Shown: positions 1 through 5,280, numbered from the stretch's first letter. The stretch: DNA of 8,196 nucleotides from Thermoplasmata archaeon (GCA_021827885.1 JAKAUD010000082.1:1-8196), one strand, 5' to 3'. A program made the numbers and translations. The notes: generated by a model not told the origin, from the sequence alone.

Positions 1-1
1 A

Positions 2-79
2 GCCGGGCATCCTGCATATCTTCATAACCCAGAAGAGTTTTTCTCTCTTACGGAAAAATTCCTGAAGAAATTCAGTTGA
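2..79 (+). CDS. Probable alpha/beta hydrolase, C-terminal fragment
   Basis: Only the last 25 codons are in the window; the gene enters from the left edge and ends at TGA 77-79. The translation begins AGHPAYLHNPEEF and ends LKKFS. A Gly-His followed shortly by an N/K-P-E-E-F segment, then an amphipathic final helix, is how many alpha/beta hydrolases end: the His is the catalytic-triad histidine and the helix packs on the core. That assignment rests on one short motif, so the substrate and subfamily cannot be named. A T-rich run (ATTTTTCT) about ten bases after the stop could end transcription. The reading frame is clean, unlike the broken genes that follow. Confidence 0.5.
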   Translation, partial: AGHPAYLHNPEEFFSLTEKFLKKFS

Positions 80-284
80 ATATGCCCATTTTTCTGGCTG
101 TTTAGAGCAGTCTTCTGGACTTACCACCTTAAGACGCAAATATACGAACTTTAGAGAAGAGATCTGTTATGGATACTAAGAATAATAACAGATGATGGTA
201 GAATTGTAACCTGGACAGCATAAAAATGAAAAAAAATTTGCAGCAGTATTAATACACGGGACATAACTGCCCTTTGCTGAGTGC
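80..284. other. Intergenic stretch without a convincing gene
   Basis: I see no intact gene, RNA gene or repeat here. One 22-codon open stretch on the + strand at 155-223 reads RRDLLWILRIITDDGRIVTWTA and then TAA. It has protein-like character (hydrophobic helix, then D-D-G-R-I-V turn and strand) but no start codon, no ribosome-binding site and no continuation, so it may be the tail of a deleted gene. The neighbouring frames carry several stops. The base composition is A/T-rich like the decayed genes to its right. Confidence 0.35.
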
Positions 285-311
285 AATATTTGTATTACCA
301 ATTGGTATTAC
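285..311 (+). promoter_or_regulatory. Promoter and candidate operator of the broken vapBC pair
   Basis: A TATA-like AATATTT at 285-291 lies about 29 bases before the vapB ATG at 317. Just after it is a perfect 12-base palindrome, TACCAATTGGTA (296-307). The heptamer GTATTAC occurs twice in direct orientation, at 292-298 and 305-311, 13 bases apart. Toxin-antitoxin operons are usually repressed by their own antitoxin binding such symmetric sites, so this is a plausible VapB operator. That role is inferred from position and symmetry only. Confidence 0.45.
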
Positions 312-316
312 ATGTT

Positions 317-566
317 ATGGAGATTATAACCGCCAGGATTGATAAGGAAACAAAAGAAAAAATGAAAAAAATTTTCTTGTATCAACTGGAGCGATGTGAA
401 CAGAGAATCTGTAATCAGGCGAATAACGGAGGAGGAGTCTAAAAGACTTACAATTAACAGAAACGAGATAGCGGAGGGTATTGCAATAGCCGCAAAGGTC
501 CGCAAGTCATCACGAGGATGGAATTCCACAGAGGAAATAAGGAAATGGAGAGACCAGGGAACATAG
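317..566 (+). pseudogene. vapB: vapB-like antitoxin, broken by a one-base insertion
   Basis: The first frame starts at ATG 317 (MEIITARIDKETKEKMKK) and is lost at the run of seven A at 365-371. Dropping one A restores a second open frame (INWSDVNRESVIRRI..., then KRLTINRNEIAEGIAIA...) to TAG 564-566. The joined product of about 82 residues has VapB layout: an N-terminal ribbon-helix-helix (a T/A-x-R-I-D-K-E strand, then a helix with the I-N-W-S-D-V-x-R-E-S turn) and a charged, flexible C-terminal part ending R-K-W-R-D-Q-G-T that would bind the toxin. In an intact module VapB blocks VapC and represses the operon. Read literally, translation from ATG 317 leaves the VapB frame after about 18 residues. 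A sequencing error in the homopolymer cannot be excluded, but vapC is broken as well, which favours true decay. The 3' end overlaps vapC by 22 bases. Confidence 0.75.
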
Positions 567-752
567 TACCTGATGCCTCAGTCGTGGTAAAATGGTTCGT
601 TGATGAGGAACACCGACATATCTTTACAATTACTTGAGGATTATCTGAATGGCAAAGTAACGCTCTATTCTGTTCAGCTGATGCCTTATGAGGTCATTAA
701 TGCCCTTAGATATAATAGGCTACAGATGAGAGACGCCTCAAAATATATATGA
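545..752 (+). pseudogene. vapC: vapC-like PIN-domain toxin, frameshifted and truncated
   Basis: Frame one starts at ATG 545 inside vapB and reads MERPGNIVPDASVVVKWFVDEEH; the P-D-A-S-V-V-V-K-W-F strand carries the first metal-binding Asp of PIN-domain ribonucleases. It stops at TGA 635-637. Frame two, open from 615 to TGA 750-752, continues the same protein (LLEDYLNGKVTLY..., L-M-P-Y-E-V-I-N-A-L-R-Y-N-R), including the second conserved acidic residue (E of Y-E-V-I-N-A-L). One extra base, probably one C of CACCGAC (611-617), explains the switch. The product then ends after about 68 residues, whereas VapC proteins are usually 125-140 residues, so the C-terminal acidic residues are absent. Further open bits after 752 lie in yet another frame and are too degraded to join. 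VapC normally cleaves RNA; this copy should be inactive. Confidence 0.75.
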
Positions 753-788
753 AAGAGCTTATCGTGTAGGTACTTTGAGTACATGCGT

Positions 789-905
789 TTAAGCCAGTGC
801 ATTTGAATTACCGACACTTTCGCAGAGACCGCAGTTCATGCACCTTTCAGTTTCTGATTCAATTCTGTCCATCAGTTGTCCTGATTCGGGGTCATCTTTT
901 CCCAT
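789..905 (-). pseudogene. Short reading frame with an incomplete 4Fe-4S motif
   Basis: ATG 905 to TAA 789-791 encodes 38 residues. Residues 22-28 are CMNCGLC and the tail is ESVGNSNALA. A ferredoxin-type loop is C-x2-C-G-x-C-x3-C-[P/N]-x2-A-[L/I]. Everything fits except the fourth cysteine, which is Gly32 (GGT; a Cys codon TGT differs by one base). The frame then stops at once, while ferredoxin domains and Fe-S oxidoreductase subunits go on to a second cluster. The preceding residues (DPESGQLMDRIESETER) are a charged helix such as often leads into this motif in Fe-S oxidoreductases. There is no clear ribosome-binding site. It starts six bases after, and in the same frame as, the stop of the ACT-like fragment. 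I read it as the stub of a lost Fe-S protein; an expressed small three-cysteine protein is the less likely alternative. Confidence 0.45.
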
Positions 906-911
906 AATGGG

Positions 912-1013
912 TCAGTATGATAAACCGTGAAATGATGGTTTTAAAACTATTTCATCCTGAAAGTTCCTGAGACCTGTAACCTCCTTTAAATGATCAGGGT
1001 TGCCTGAAACCAT
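912..1013 (-). pseudogene. ACT-domain-like fragment, out of frame with aspartokinase
   Basis: This 33-codon frame runs from ATG 1013 to TGA 912-914 and overlaps the last codons of the aspartokinase gene in a different frame. The translation contains PDHLKEVTGLRNFQDEIVL followed by K-P-S-F-H-G-L-S-Y. The pattern hydrophobic-K-x-V-T-G-L-R-N then an I-V-L strand then G-x-S is how the first ACT domain of many aspartokinases begins, right after the G-T-L-I that closes the catalytic domain. Its location immediately after that point in the kinase gene is the main support. It breaks off about 25 residues in, well short of a 70-residue ACT domain. There is an internal AGGAGGTT (978-985) with no suitable start codon after it, so I take it as coding sequence rather than a ribosome-binding site. 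The assignment is tentative. Confidence 0.4.
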
Positions 1014-1914
1014 CATCTTCAATCAAAGTACCATCAGAGAACGGATCATACACACTCCTTACCCTTATGCTCACCATCTCCTTTCTTGCCTGAGATACTG
1101 CAAGGGGATGCACAATTTTTGCACCTCCCAGGGATATCTTTTCAGCCTGATCGTACGATAAGTTCCTCAGGACCCTGCAAGCAACCTGGTCTTTCGGATC
1201 ACCGGTCATTATTCCATCCACATCTTTCCACAGGGTAAGATTCATGGAACCCACGCATGATGCAACAACAGATGCGGTATAGTCGCTTCCATCCCTGCCT
1301 AGAAGGGTTGTTTCTCCCTTCGTGTTTCTTCCTATATAGCCTGTAATTACTGGTATTTTACCGTACATCACGTCCTTTATCAGGGTATCCCTGATATTCA
1401 GGGCAGTTTTTTCAATGGAAACAATCCCGTTGAGGTAATCTCCCTCAGTTATTACACCAAGATCGTCAGCCTGATACCCCACTGCTGATTTTCCAGCCTG
1501 CCTTAGAGCTGCAACTGTGAGATCCACTGAAAGTCTTTCTCCGAAACTCTGAAGAAATGCCGATATTCTCTCCGGTTTTTCCGCATTACCTGACATGATC
1601 AGTTCAAGTTTCTCCATTCTCTCCAGTGATGATTTCAGATCTCTGCGGTAATTGTTGAGAAAAACACCCTTAAGTGCCAATTCCGCTATCTCCATATGCC
1701 TCTTGAAGAGAAAGTCTGAAAGGCCACTCATGTCTATTTTTCCCGGGGACTGACTCATATACCCGATTATTGAGCTGGTTACACCCTTCAGAGCGCTCAT
1801 AACAATAATGCAGTCACTATCATCTGATATGATCTCAACAACCCTTGAAAATCCATCTGCATCAGCAAGGCATGACCCCCCGAATTTCATCACCTTGATT
1901 TTTTTTGGTTCCAT
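994..1914 (-). CDS. lysC: Aspartate kinase, catalytic domain only
   Basis: Phosphorylates L-aspartate with ATP to 4-phospho-L-aspartate in the cytoplasm, the first step towards threonine, methionine and, where made this way, lysine. The 306 residues cover one amino-acid-kinase domain: KFGGS at 10-14 (ATP/phosphate binding), a helical F-G-E-R-L-S region near 125, T-T-L-L-G-R-D-G-S-D-Y-T-A near 205-217 (substrate and nucleotide binding), L-W-K-D-V-D-G-I-M-T-G-D-P near 230-242, and G-G-A-K-I-V-H-P-L-A near 264-273. It ends just after D-G-T-L-I, where typical aspartokinases of about 400-470 residues continue into two regulatory ACT domains. Without them, feedback control by threonine or lysine is not expected unless a separate protein supplies it. 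ATG 1914 directly abuts the asd stop, and GGGTGGATC just upstream can act as ribosome-binding site, so the two genes are co-translated. The symbol is by function; thrA or ask would serve equally. Confidence 0.9.
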   Translation of the reverse strand: MEPKKIKVMKFGGSCLADADGFSRVVEIISDDSDCIIVMSALKGVTSSIIGYMSQSPGKIDMSGLSDFLFKRHMEIAELALKGVFLNNYRRDLKSSLERMEKLELIMSGNAEKPERISAFLQSFGERLSVDLTVAALRQAGKSAVGYQADDLGVITEGDYLNGIVSIEKTALNIRDTLIKDVMYGKIPVITGYIGRNTKGETTLLGRDGSDYTASVVASCVGSMNLTLWKDVDGIMTGDPKDQVACRVLRNLSYDQAEKISLGGAKIVHPLAVSQARKEMVSIRVRSVYDPFSDGTLIEDDGFRQP

Positions 1915-2967
1915 TCAGATCCACCCCATTTTAAACATTAACTCCGCATTCAGAACTGACCCCCCAGCCGCTCCCCTTATGGTGTTGTGTGAAAGGGTGA
2001 CATACCGTAATCTACTGTCGGAAAGCTTTACCCTTCCCACTGTTGCGGACATCCCTCTTGATCTTTCAGAGGAACCGGCCATGGAATCGAGGGATGGCTG
2101 TGGCCTGTTCTCCTCAGATCTCAATATTACAGGATTTTCCGGAGCAGAAGGTAGCTTCATCTCCTGAGGCAGTGACCTGAAATTCCTGAAGGATTCAAGT
2201 ACTTCATACTCCTCAACATCCTGGCCCAGAGTTGCCTGTACAACCTCAAGATGTGAATCCCTAACGGGTACCCGGACACATGTCGGAAATACCTTTATTT
2301 CTGAATTCCTGATGTGGCCGGATTCATACGTGCCAAACATCTTCGGTATCTCCTGTGATATTTTTTCCTCCTCCTGTGAAATGTATGGTACCAGATTGTC
2401 CATTATGTCCAGCGATGGTACACCCGGGTAACCTGCACCACTTGCTGCCTGGAATGTGGTAACGTTTACCTCACTTATGCCGAACTTCATGACAGGCTTC
2501 AGGGACAGGGCCAGTCCTATGGAACTGCAGTTTCCGTTTGCAACAATGAAACCATGTTTTCCCCTGACAGTTTCCAGGCATTCATGATTCACCTCCGGAA
2601 CCACAAGAGGAACACTCTCCATCATCCTGTTGGCAGAGGCATTTGTAAAGACCTTGAAATTCAGGGACGCAAGTTCCATTTCTATTTCTCTGGCCAGATC
2701 GTTTGGGAGAGCACTAAAAACAATATCTGGATCGAGTTTGCTTATCGCGTCCACATCGAGATGGTCTATCCTTTTCCGGAGAAGTTCTGGATCGGAAATG
2801 GAGTGTTCCGGTATTTTCAGCACGTCTACGAGTCTTTTTCCGTCGCTTGTAGAACCGCCAAAAAGTCCCGTGATATTGAAAAAAGGGTGATTTGACAGCA
2901 TCTGACAGAATCTCTGCCCCACAAGTCCACTTGCACCCAGTATAACTGCATTCCTCTTTTCCATCAT
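1915..2967 (-). CDS. asd: Aspartate-semialdehyde dehydrogenase
   Basis: Reduces 4-phospho-L-aspartate with NADPH to L-aspartate 4-semialdehyde, using the product of the next gene. From ATG 2967 it has 350 residues. G-A-S-G-L-V-G at 11-17 is the Rossmann NADP loop; N-G-N-C-S-S at 144-149 holds the catalytic Cys147; S-G-A-G-Y-P-G-V follows at 176-183; R-V-P-V-R-D-S-H at 232-239 gives the catalytic His239; and the end N-T-I-R-G-A-A-G-G-S is the usual C-terminal NADP-side segment. The length and the C-S-S and S-G-A-G-Y-P-G forms fit the archaeal/fungal class. An in-frame ATG at 3018 would add 17 unconserved residues. I prefer 2967 (or the adjacent 2964) because GGGAG sits 5 (or 8) bases upstream and the Rossmann fold starts within ten residues. 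It is the first gene of an asd-aspartokinase operon. Confidence 0.93.
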   Translation of the reverse strand: MMEKRNAVILGASGLVGQRFCQMLSNHPFFNITGLFGGSTSDGKRLVDVLKIPEHSISDPELLRKRIDHLDVDAISKLDPDIVFSALPNDLAREIEMELASLNFKVFTNASANRMMESVPLVVPEVNHECLETVRGKHGFIVANGNCSSIGLALSLKPVMKFGISEVNVTTFQAASGAGYPGVPSLDIMDNLVPYISQEEEKISQEIPKMFGTYESGHIRNSEIKVFPTCVRVPVRDSHLEVVQATLGQDVEEYEVLESFRNFRSLPQEMKLPSAPENPVILRSEENRPQPSLDSMAGSSERSRGMSATVGRVKLSDSRLRYVTLSHNTIRGAAGGSVLNAELMFKMGWI

Positions 2968-2977
2968 ATCATCTCCC
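2968..2977 (-). promoter_or_regulatory. Shine-Dalgarno site that decides the asd start
   Basis: On the - strand GGGAGATGAT directly precedes the tandem ATG codons at 2967 and 2964. It matches the archaeal anti-Shine-Dalgarno complement GGAGGTGATC closely. The spacing from GGGAG is 5 bases to the first ATG and 8 to the second. It rules against the upstream ATG at 3018. Confidence 0.65.
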
Positions 2978-3005
2978 AATTTACTGGACCTGCAGAATCG
3001 TAATA

Positions 3006-3012
3006 CCTTAAA
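3006..3012 (-). promoter_or_regulatory. Possible TATA box of the asd operon
   Basis: TTTAAGG on the - strand is centred near 3009. Archaeal initiation about 25 bases downstream would fall near 2984, giving a leader of roughly 17 bases that contains the GGGAG site. The motif is weak, so this is a position-based suggestion. Confidence 0.35.
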
Positions 3013-3121
3013 CTCCAATGGCGCTGTGAAACTTTATCTGATAGCATGTGACGTGCTTCCCATTGGGTTCTGTTATTTTAGAATTCACTGTTATGATATT
3101 CCCAGCAGTAATTTTATCCCG

Positions 3122-3127
3122 AAAAAA
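3122..3127 (-). terminator. Oligo-T terminator after the membrane-protein gene
   Basis: The - strand reads TTTTTT nine bases after the TGA of the small membrane-protein gene. Archaeal transcription commonly ends at such U-runs without a hairpin, and none is seen here. It separates the NTF2/ArsR/membrane operon from asd on the same strand. Confidence 0.5.
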
Positions 3128-3136
3128 GGTAACAAT

Positions 3137-3421
3137 TCAGATTTCAAGTGCTCTGTAAAGCACAATATACCCGGACAGGGAAATTATATTTATTGCAAGG
3201 AGAAGAGCTGCAAGCCCGGATCCAAAATGAAGAGAAAGTGAATAGTATATGATTATCGCAATGACTCCCTGCGTCATGAGAATTGAGCTGAAGGCTATGA
3301 TGTTGCTGAATGAACCTGCCCTGAACTTTAAGTAACTTTTTACGTAAGAGACGAGAATTAAGGCGAATATCATTACAGAAACCGACATTATTACAAGATT
3401 TGCTATCCAGAACGGACCCAT
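3137..3421 (-). CDS. Small three-helix membrane protein, unknown function
   Basis: The 94 residues form three hydrophobic spans at about 5-28, 38-60 and 68-90, joined by short loops; the first loop is basic (K-S-Y-L-K-F-R), which puts it on the cytoplasmic side by the positive-inside rule. There is no recognised catalytic motif, Cys pair or signal-peptidase site. The gene starts two bases after the stop of the ArsR-like gene, with GAGGGGGAGAT inside that gene's last codons as ribosome-binding site, so the two are one operon. Small multi-helix membrane proteins beside winged-helix genes recur in archaea and may act as a sensor or anchor for the regulator; that is an analogy, not a demonstrated role. 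I cannot name a family with confidence. Confidence 0.75.
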   Translation of the reverse strand: MGPFWIANLVIMSVSVMIFALILVSYVKSYLKFRAGSFSNIIAFSSILMTQGVIAIIIYYSLSLHFGSGLAALLLAINIISLSGYIVLYRALEI

Positions 3422-3423
3422 TG

Positions 3424-3795
3424 TTAAATCTCCCCCTCTATCCCTGCAGCTATAAATATTTCTTGAAGTATTTTAATGTTGTTGATCAGGACAGGACCTG
3501 GAAAGTATACCTTGCCGTAACCATCGCCCTGAACCATGACTAAGTTGTTTGAAAGTAATACCTTCATGTGATGTTCAACTGTACGGTAATTAACGCCGAG
3601 ACTGGAACTCAACCTGTTAGCGTTTTTAGGACCTTCAATCAGTGATCTTATTATCTTGATTCTCATCTCTCCTCCTCTTGTTGATATGAATATCCACCAT
3701 AACAGACGCTTGAATGAGCTCTGAAAATCCGTGACTGACAAATTCCCCGATAAATTAAATGGAATGAAATAAATGTTGTTGTGGATTCCATTCAT
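3424..3795 (-). CDS. ArsR-like winged-helix transcriptional regulator
   Basis: The protein has 123 residues. Residues 29-42 (KRLLWWIFISTRGG) and 44-50 (MRIKIIR) form the conserved lead-in helix of an archaeal ArsR-like group. The helix-turn-helix follows: P-K-N-A-N-R-L-S-S-S-L at 56-66 and recognition helix V-N-Y-R-T-V-E-H-H-M-K-V-L at 68-80. The wing lies near 84-100 (N-L-V-M-V-Q-G...G-K-V-Y-F-P), and a C-terminal helix probably dimerises. There are no cysteines, so direct thiol sensing of metal is unlikely. ATG 3795 overlaps the stop of the upstream gene as ATGA, which supports this start although the first 28 residues look unconserved; an internal Met44 would cut off the lead-in helix. It sits between an exported NTF2-repeat protein and a membrane protein and probably regulates their operon; the ligand is unknown. 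Confidence 0.85.
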   Translation of the reverse strand: MNGIHNNIYFIPFNLSGNLSVTDFQSSFKRLLWWIFISTRGGEMRIKIIRSLIEGPKNANRLSSSLGVNYRTVEHHMKVLLSNNLVMVQGDGYGKVYFPGPVLINNIKILQEIFIAAGIEGEI

Positions 3796-4793
3796 AGTTT
3801 ATTTACTGTATTGCTGCCCGTTATATGGAACACTTCATTGTAGATCATGTACTGTGGCATTCCGCTTTTAGCAGAAAATCCGTTGTTGAAATACATGATG
3901 TCGTATGAGACATTGATATACTTGAACTGTGAAGTGTTTGCTGCATTCTGAACTATGAACTGTACCGTCGCATTGACATTCGCCGTGTTTCCACTGATGG
4001 TTATAACCGGTGGGGATTCAGCATAGAACCAGACAGCTGACCAGAGACCAAAGAACCTGTTCCAGGTTGTATTTATCTCTGAGAGACCAGAATAAGTTCC
4101 ATTTAATGGACCGCCTACCCAGTGAAGGGTCGCATTGGGTTCATACTCCTGCATCACAGTTGTGTTGTTTTCAATTGCTATGTTGTTCCAGTGGCTGAAT
4201 GCAAGGCTTTCAATATAATTGCTGTTTACAAACTGCTCCGAGGCTGATACGAAACCAGCACCAACAATATGCCATGTTTCAGAATATATTGACCAGTTAC
4301 CTCCATTGACCATATAGTCAAGAGTGTAGCTTATGTTCAGGTACTGTGTCTGTGTCTGATTGGCCACCGGGGTGAGAATGAACTGGTTGCTTGATATTAC
4401 CGTTGCTGTATTTCCATTGACTGTTACAGCTGGTGGCGTGACTGTATAATACCATACTGCTGACCAGAGACCAAAGAATTTATTCCATGTGGATGTTATG
4501 TTGTTTACACCTGTGTAAGTTCCAGTCAATGGGCCGCCTATCCAGTGAAGAGTTGCGTTATCTGTATACTGAGTCTGCAGGAGGGATGAGTTCTCAATCG
4601 CTATGTAATTCCAGTGTGCATATGCATTCTTCAGAATAACAGATCCCTGCTGTGTATCATAACTGGTTTGTAGTCCATTATAGCTGGTTCTTTCACTGTT
4701 GAGGCCAGAGTATTCAAATACAAAAAGTCCAGCCATGACTATTGTCAGGGCTATGAATACTGCCGATATTACCTTTAGAGCTTTCAGATCCAT
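3792..4793 (-). CDS. Membrane-anchored exported protein with two NTF2-like repeats
   Basis: The protein has 333 residues. Residues 8-28 form one hydrophobic span after a short basic start (MDLKALK), a signal anchor that places the rest outside the cell. A Q/S/T/Y-rich linker (29-56) leads to two related domains at about 57-178 and 198-328. Each has A/S-H-W-N-x-I-A-I-E-N, N-A-T-L-H-W-[IV]-G-G-P-L-x-G-T-Y, T-W-N-[KR]-F-F-G-L-W-S-A-V-W and a late Y/N-E-x-[WF]-H-I-x-G strand. This resembles the SnoaL/NTF2 fold, a cone-shaped pocket that binds small molecules, usually near 120 residues per domain. Many N-x-S/T sites suggest N-glycosylation. No Ser-His-Asp set or other clear catalytic group is visible, so ligand binding is as likely as catalysis. 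The gene opens a three-gene operon (ATGA overlap with the regulator). The specific function is unknown. Confidence 0.75.
   Translation of the reverse strand: MDLKALKVISAVFIALTIVMAGLFVFEYSGLNSERTSYNGLQTSYDTQQGSVILKNAYAHWNYIAIENSSLLQTQYTDNATLHWIGGPLTGTYTGVNNITSTWNKFFGLWSAVWYYTVTPPAVTVNGNTATVISSNQFILTPVANQTQTQYLNISYTLDYMVNGGNWSIYSETWHIVGAGFVSASEQFVNSNYIESLAFSHWNNIAIENNTTVMQEYEPNATLHWVGGPLNGTYSGLSEINTTWNRFFGLWSAVWFYAESPPVITISGNTANVNATVQFIVQNAANTSQFKYINVSYDIMYFNNGFSAKSGMPQYMIYNEVFHITGSNTVNKL
3807..4202 (-). repeat. Second copy of the intragenic NTF2 duplication
   Basis: This segment encodes repeat two and matches repeat one (4260-4625) at a constant offset of 423 bases, exactly 141 codons. The 20-base run gctgaccagagaccaaagaa is identical at 4036-4055 and 4459-4478, and the blocks around N-A-T-L-H-W differ mostly at third codon positions. 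The gene therefore grew by tandem duplication that is still visible in the DNA. Confidence 0.8.
4260..4625 (-). repeat. First copy of the intragenic NTF2 duplication
   Basis: This segment encodes repeat one, residues about 57-178, and pairs with 3807-4202. The most conserved stretches are the H-W-N-x-I-A-I-E-N helix, the H-W-x-G-G-P-L-x-G-T-Y block and the F-F-G-L-W-S-A-V-W block; the C-terminal third has diverged and repeat two carries a short insertion there (S-A-K-S-G-M-P). Confidence 0.8.
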
Positions 4794-4806
4794 GTGCTGC
4801 CATTTC

Positions 4807-4873
4807 GATCTGTATCATCATTTTTTTTCAAATTATGTTACAGATCATATGCAGATCATGTGCAATTCAGATC
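4807..4873. repeat. Cluster of CAGATC motifs before the NTF2 operon
   Basis: CAGATCAT occurs twice in direct orientation at 4841-4848 and 4852-4859, 11 bases apart, about one helical turn. CAGATC recurs at 4868-4873 and in reverse (GATCTG) at 4807-4812. The cluster spans the end of the HxlR gene and the region upstream of the NTF2-repeat gene. A TATA-like CATAATTT on the - strand lies near 4830-4837, between the copies. The spacing suits a dimeric regulator binding one DNA face; the binding protein is unknown. Confidence 0.4.
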
Positions 4874-5251
4874 TAAACTAATCTTCTCCGAGATCTTCAG
4901 AAATGGTATCAGGGAGTCCATTATCTTTTTTCCATTCCGCGTCAGGGAATAGACAACACCTTCATCGCTTTCCACCCGGATTAGAAGCCCCATATTCTCC
5001 AGTTCTTTCAAACGTTTAGATATTATGGTTGAACTTGAATGGGGAATGCTCCTGAGTATTTCATTGAAATTCTTCTTTATTCCATCATGTTCAAGAATTG
5101 CCAGAATGAGCATGGTATACTTTTTGCCAATCTGGGAAAATAACGGGAGTGATGGATCAACGCATATGGTCTCGTTTCCGGTCCTGATCATGCATATATC
5201 GTTTCTCTTTCTTGTCCTTTCTCTCTCCTTATCCTCATTATTCATGTGCAT
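4856..5251 (-). CDS. HxlR-type winged-helix regulator, candidate mer regulator
   Basis: From ATG 5251 it has 131 residues. A very basic-acidic start (N-E-D-K-E-R-E-R-T-R-K-R) precedes I-C-V-D-P-S-L-P-L-F-S-Q-I-G-K-K-Y-T-M-L-I-L, which matches the HxlR opening (Cys, then I-G-G-K-W-T-L-L-I-L). The helix-turn-helix (F-N-E-I-L-R-S-I-P...S-S-T-I-I-S-K-R-L-K-E-L-E-N-M-G-L-L-I-R) and wing (E-G-V-V-Y-S-L-T-R-N-G-K-K-I) follow. Two cysteines ten residues apart lie near the N-terminus (residues 20 and 30) and a third is at the C-terminus; some HxlR proteins sense thiol stress through an N-terminal Cys. An in-frame ATG at 5269 exists, but a TATA box at 5274-5280 predicts initiation near 5252, making 5251 a leaderless start. 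It is divergent from the mer operon, so control of mercury resistance is plausible but unproven; it could also control the downstream NTF2 operon, 62 bases away. Confidence 0.8.
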   Translation of the reverse strand: MHMNNEDKERERTRKRNDICMIRTGNETICVDPSLPLFSQIGKKYTMLILAILEHDGIKKNFNEILRSIPHSSSTIISKRLKELENMGLLIRVESDEGVVYSLTRNGKKIMDSLIPFLKISEKISLDLNCT

Positions 5252-5273
5252 TATTTCAACAATCATCATCCAG

Positions 5274-5280
5274 TTATATT
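5274..5280 (-). promoter_or_regulatory. TATA box of the HxlR-type gene
   Basis: AATATAA on the - strand, centred at 5277, is about 26 bases before ATG 5251. This is the expected distance for leaderless archaeal initiation, and no Shine-Dalgarno site precedes that ATG. Confidence 0.55.

Noticed and set aside
308..529. - strand 73-codon frame over vapB
   Set aside because: It has a hydrophobic stretch, but it is antisense to the recognisable vapB sequence and has no start signals.
770..782. GTACT-TTG-AGTAC inverted repeat between vapC and the Fe-S fragment
   Set aside because: A five-base stem is expected by chance at this scale, and there is no T-run to make it a terminator.
978..985. AGGAGGTT on the - strand as a ribosome-binding site for a gene after aspartokinase
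   Set aside because: No start codon lies 4-12 bases downstream; the first ATG, 21 bases away, stops after one further codon. The bases are better explained as codons of the ACT-like fragment.
1808..2167. + strand frame across the asd/aspartokinase junction
   Set aside because: It is antisense to two conserved genes and has no start signals.
3026..3241. + strand 71-codon frame in the asd upstream region
   Set aside because: It overlaps the asd promoter region and the 3' end of the membrane-protein gene, with no ribosome-binding site and no recognisable domain.
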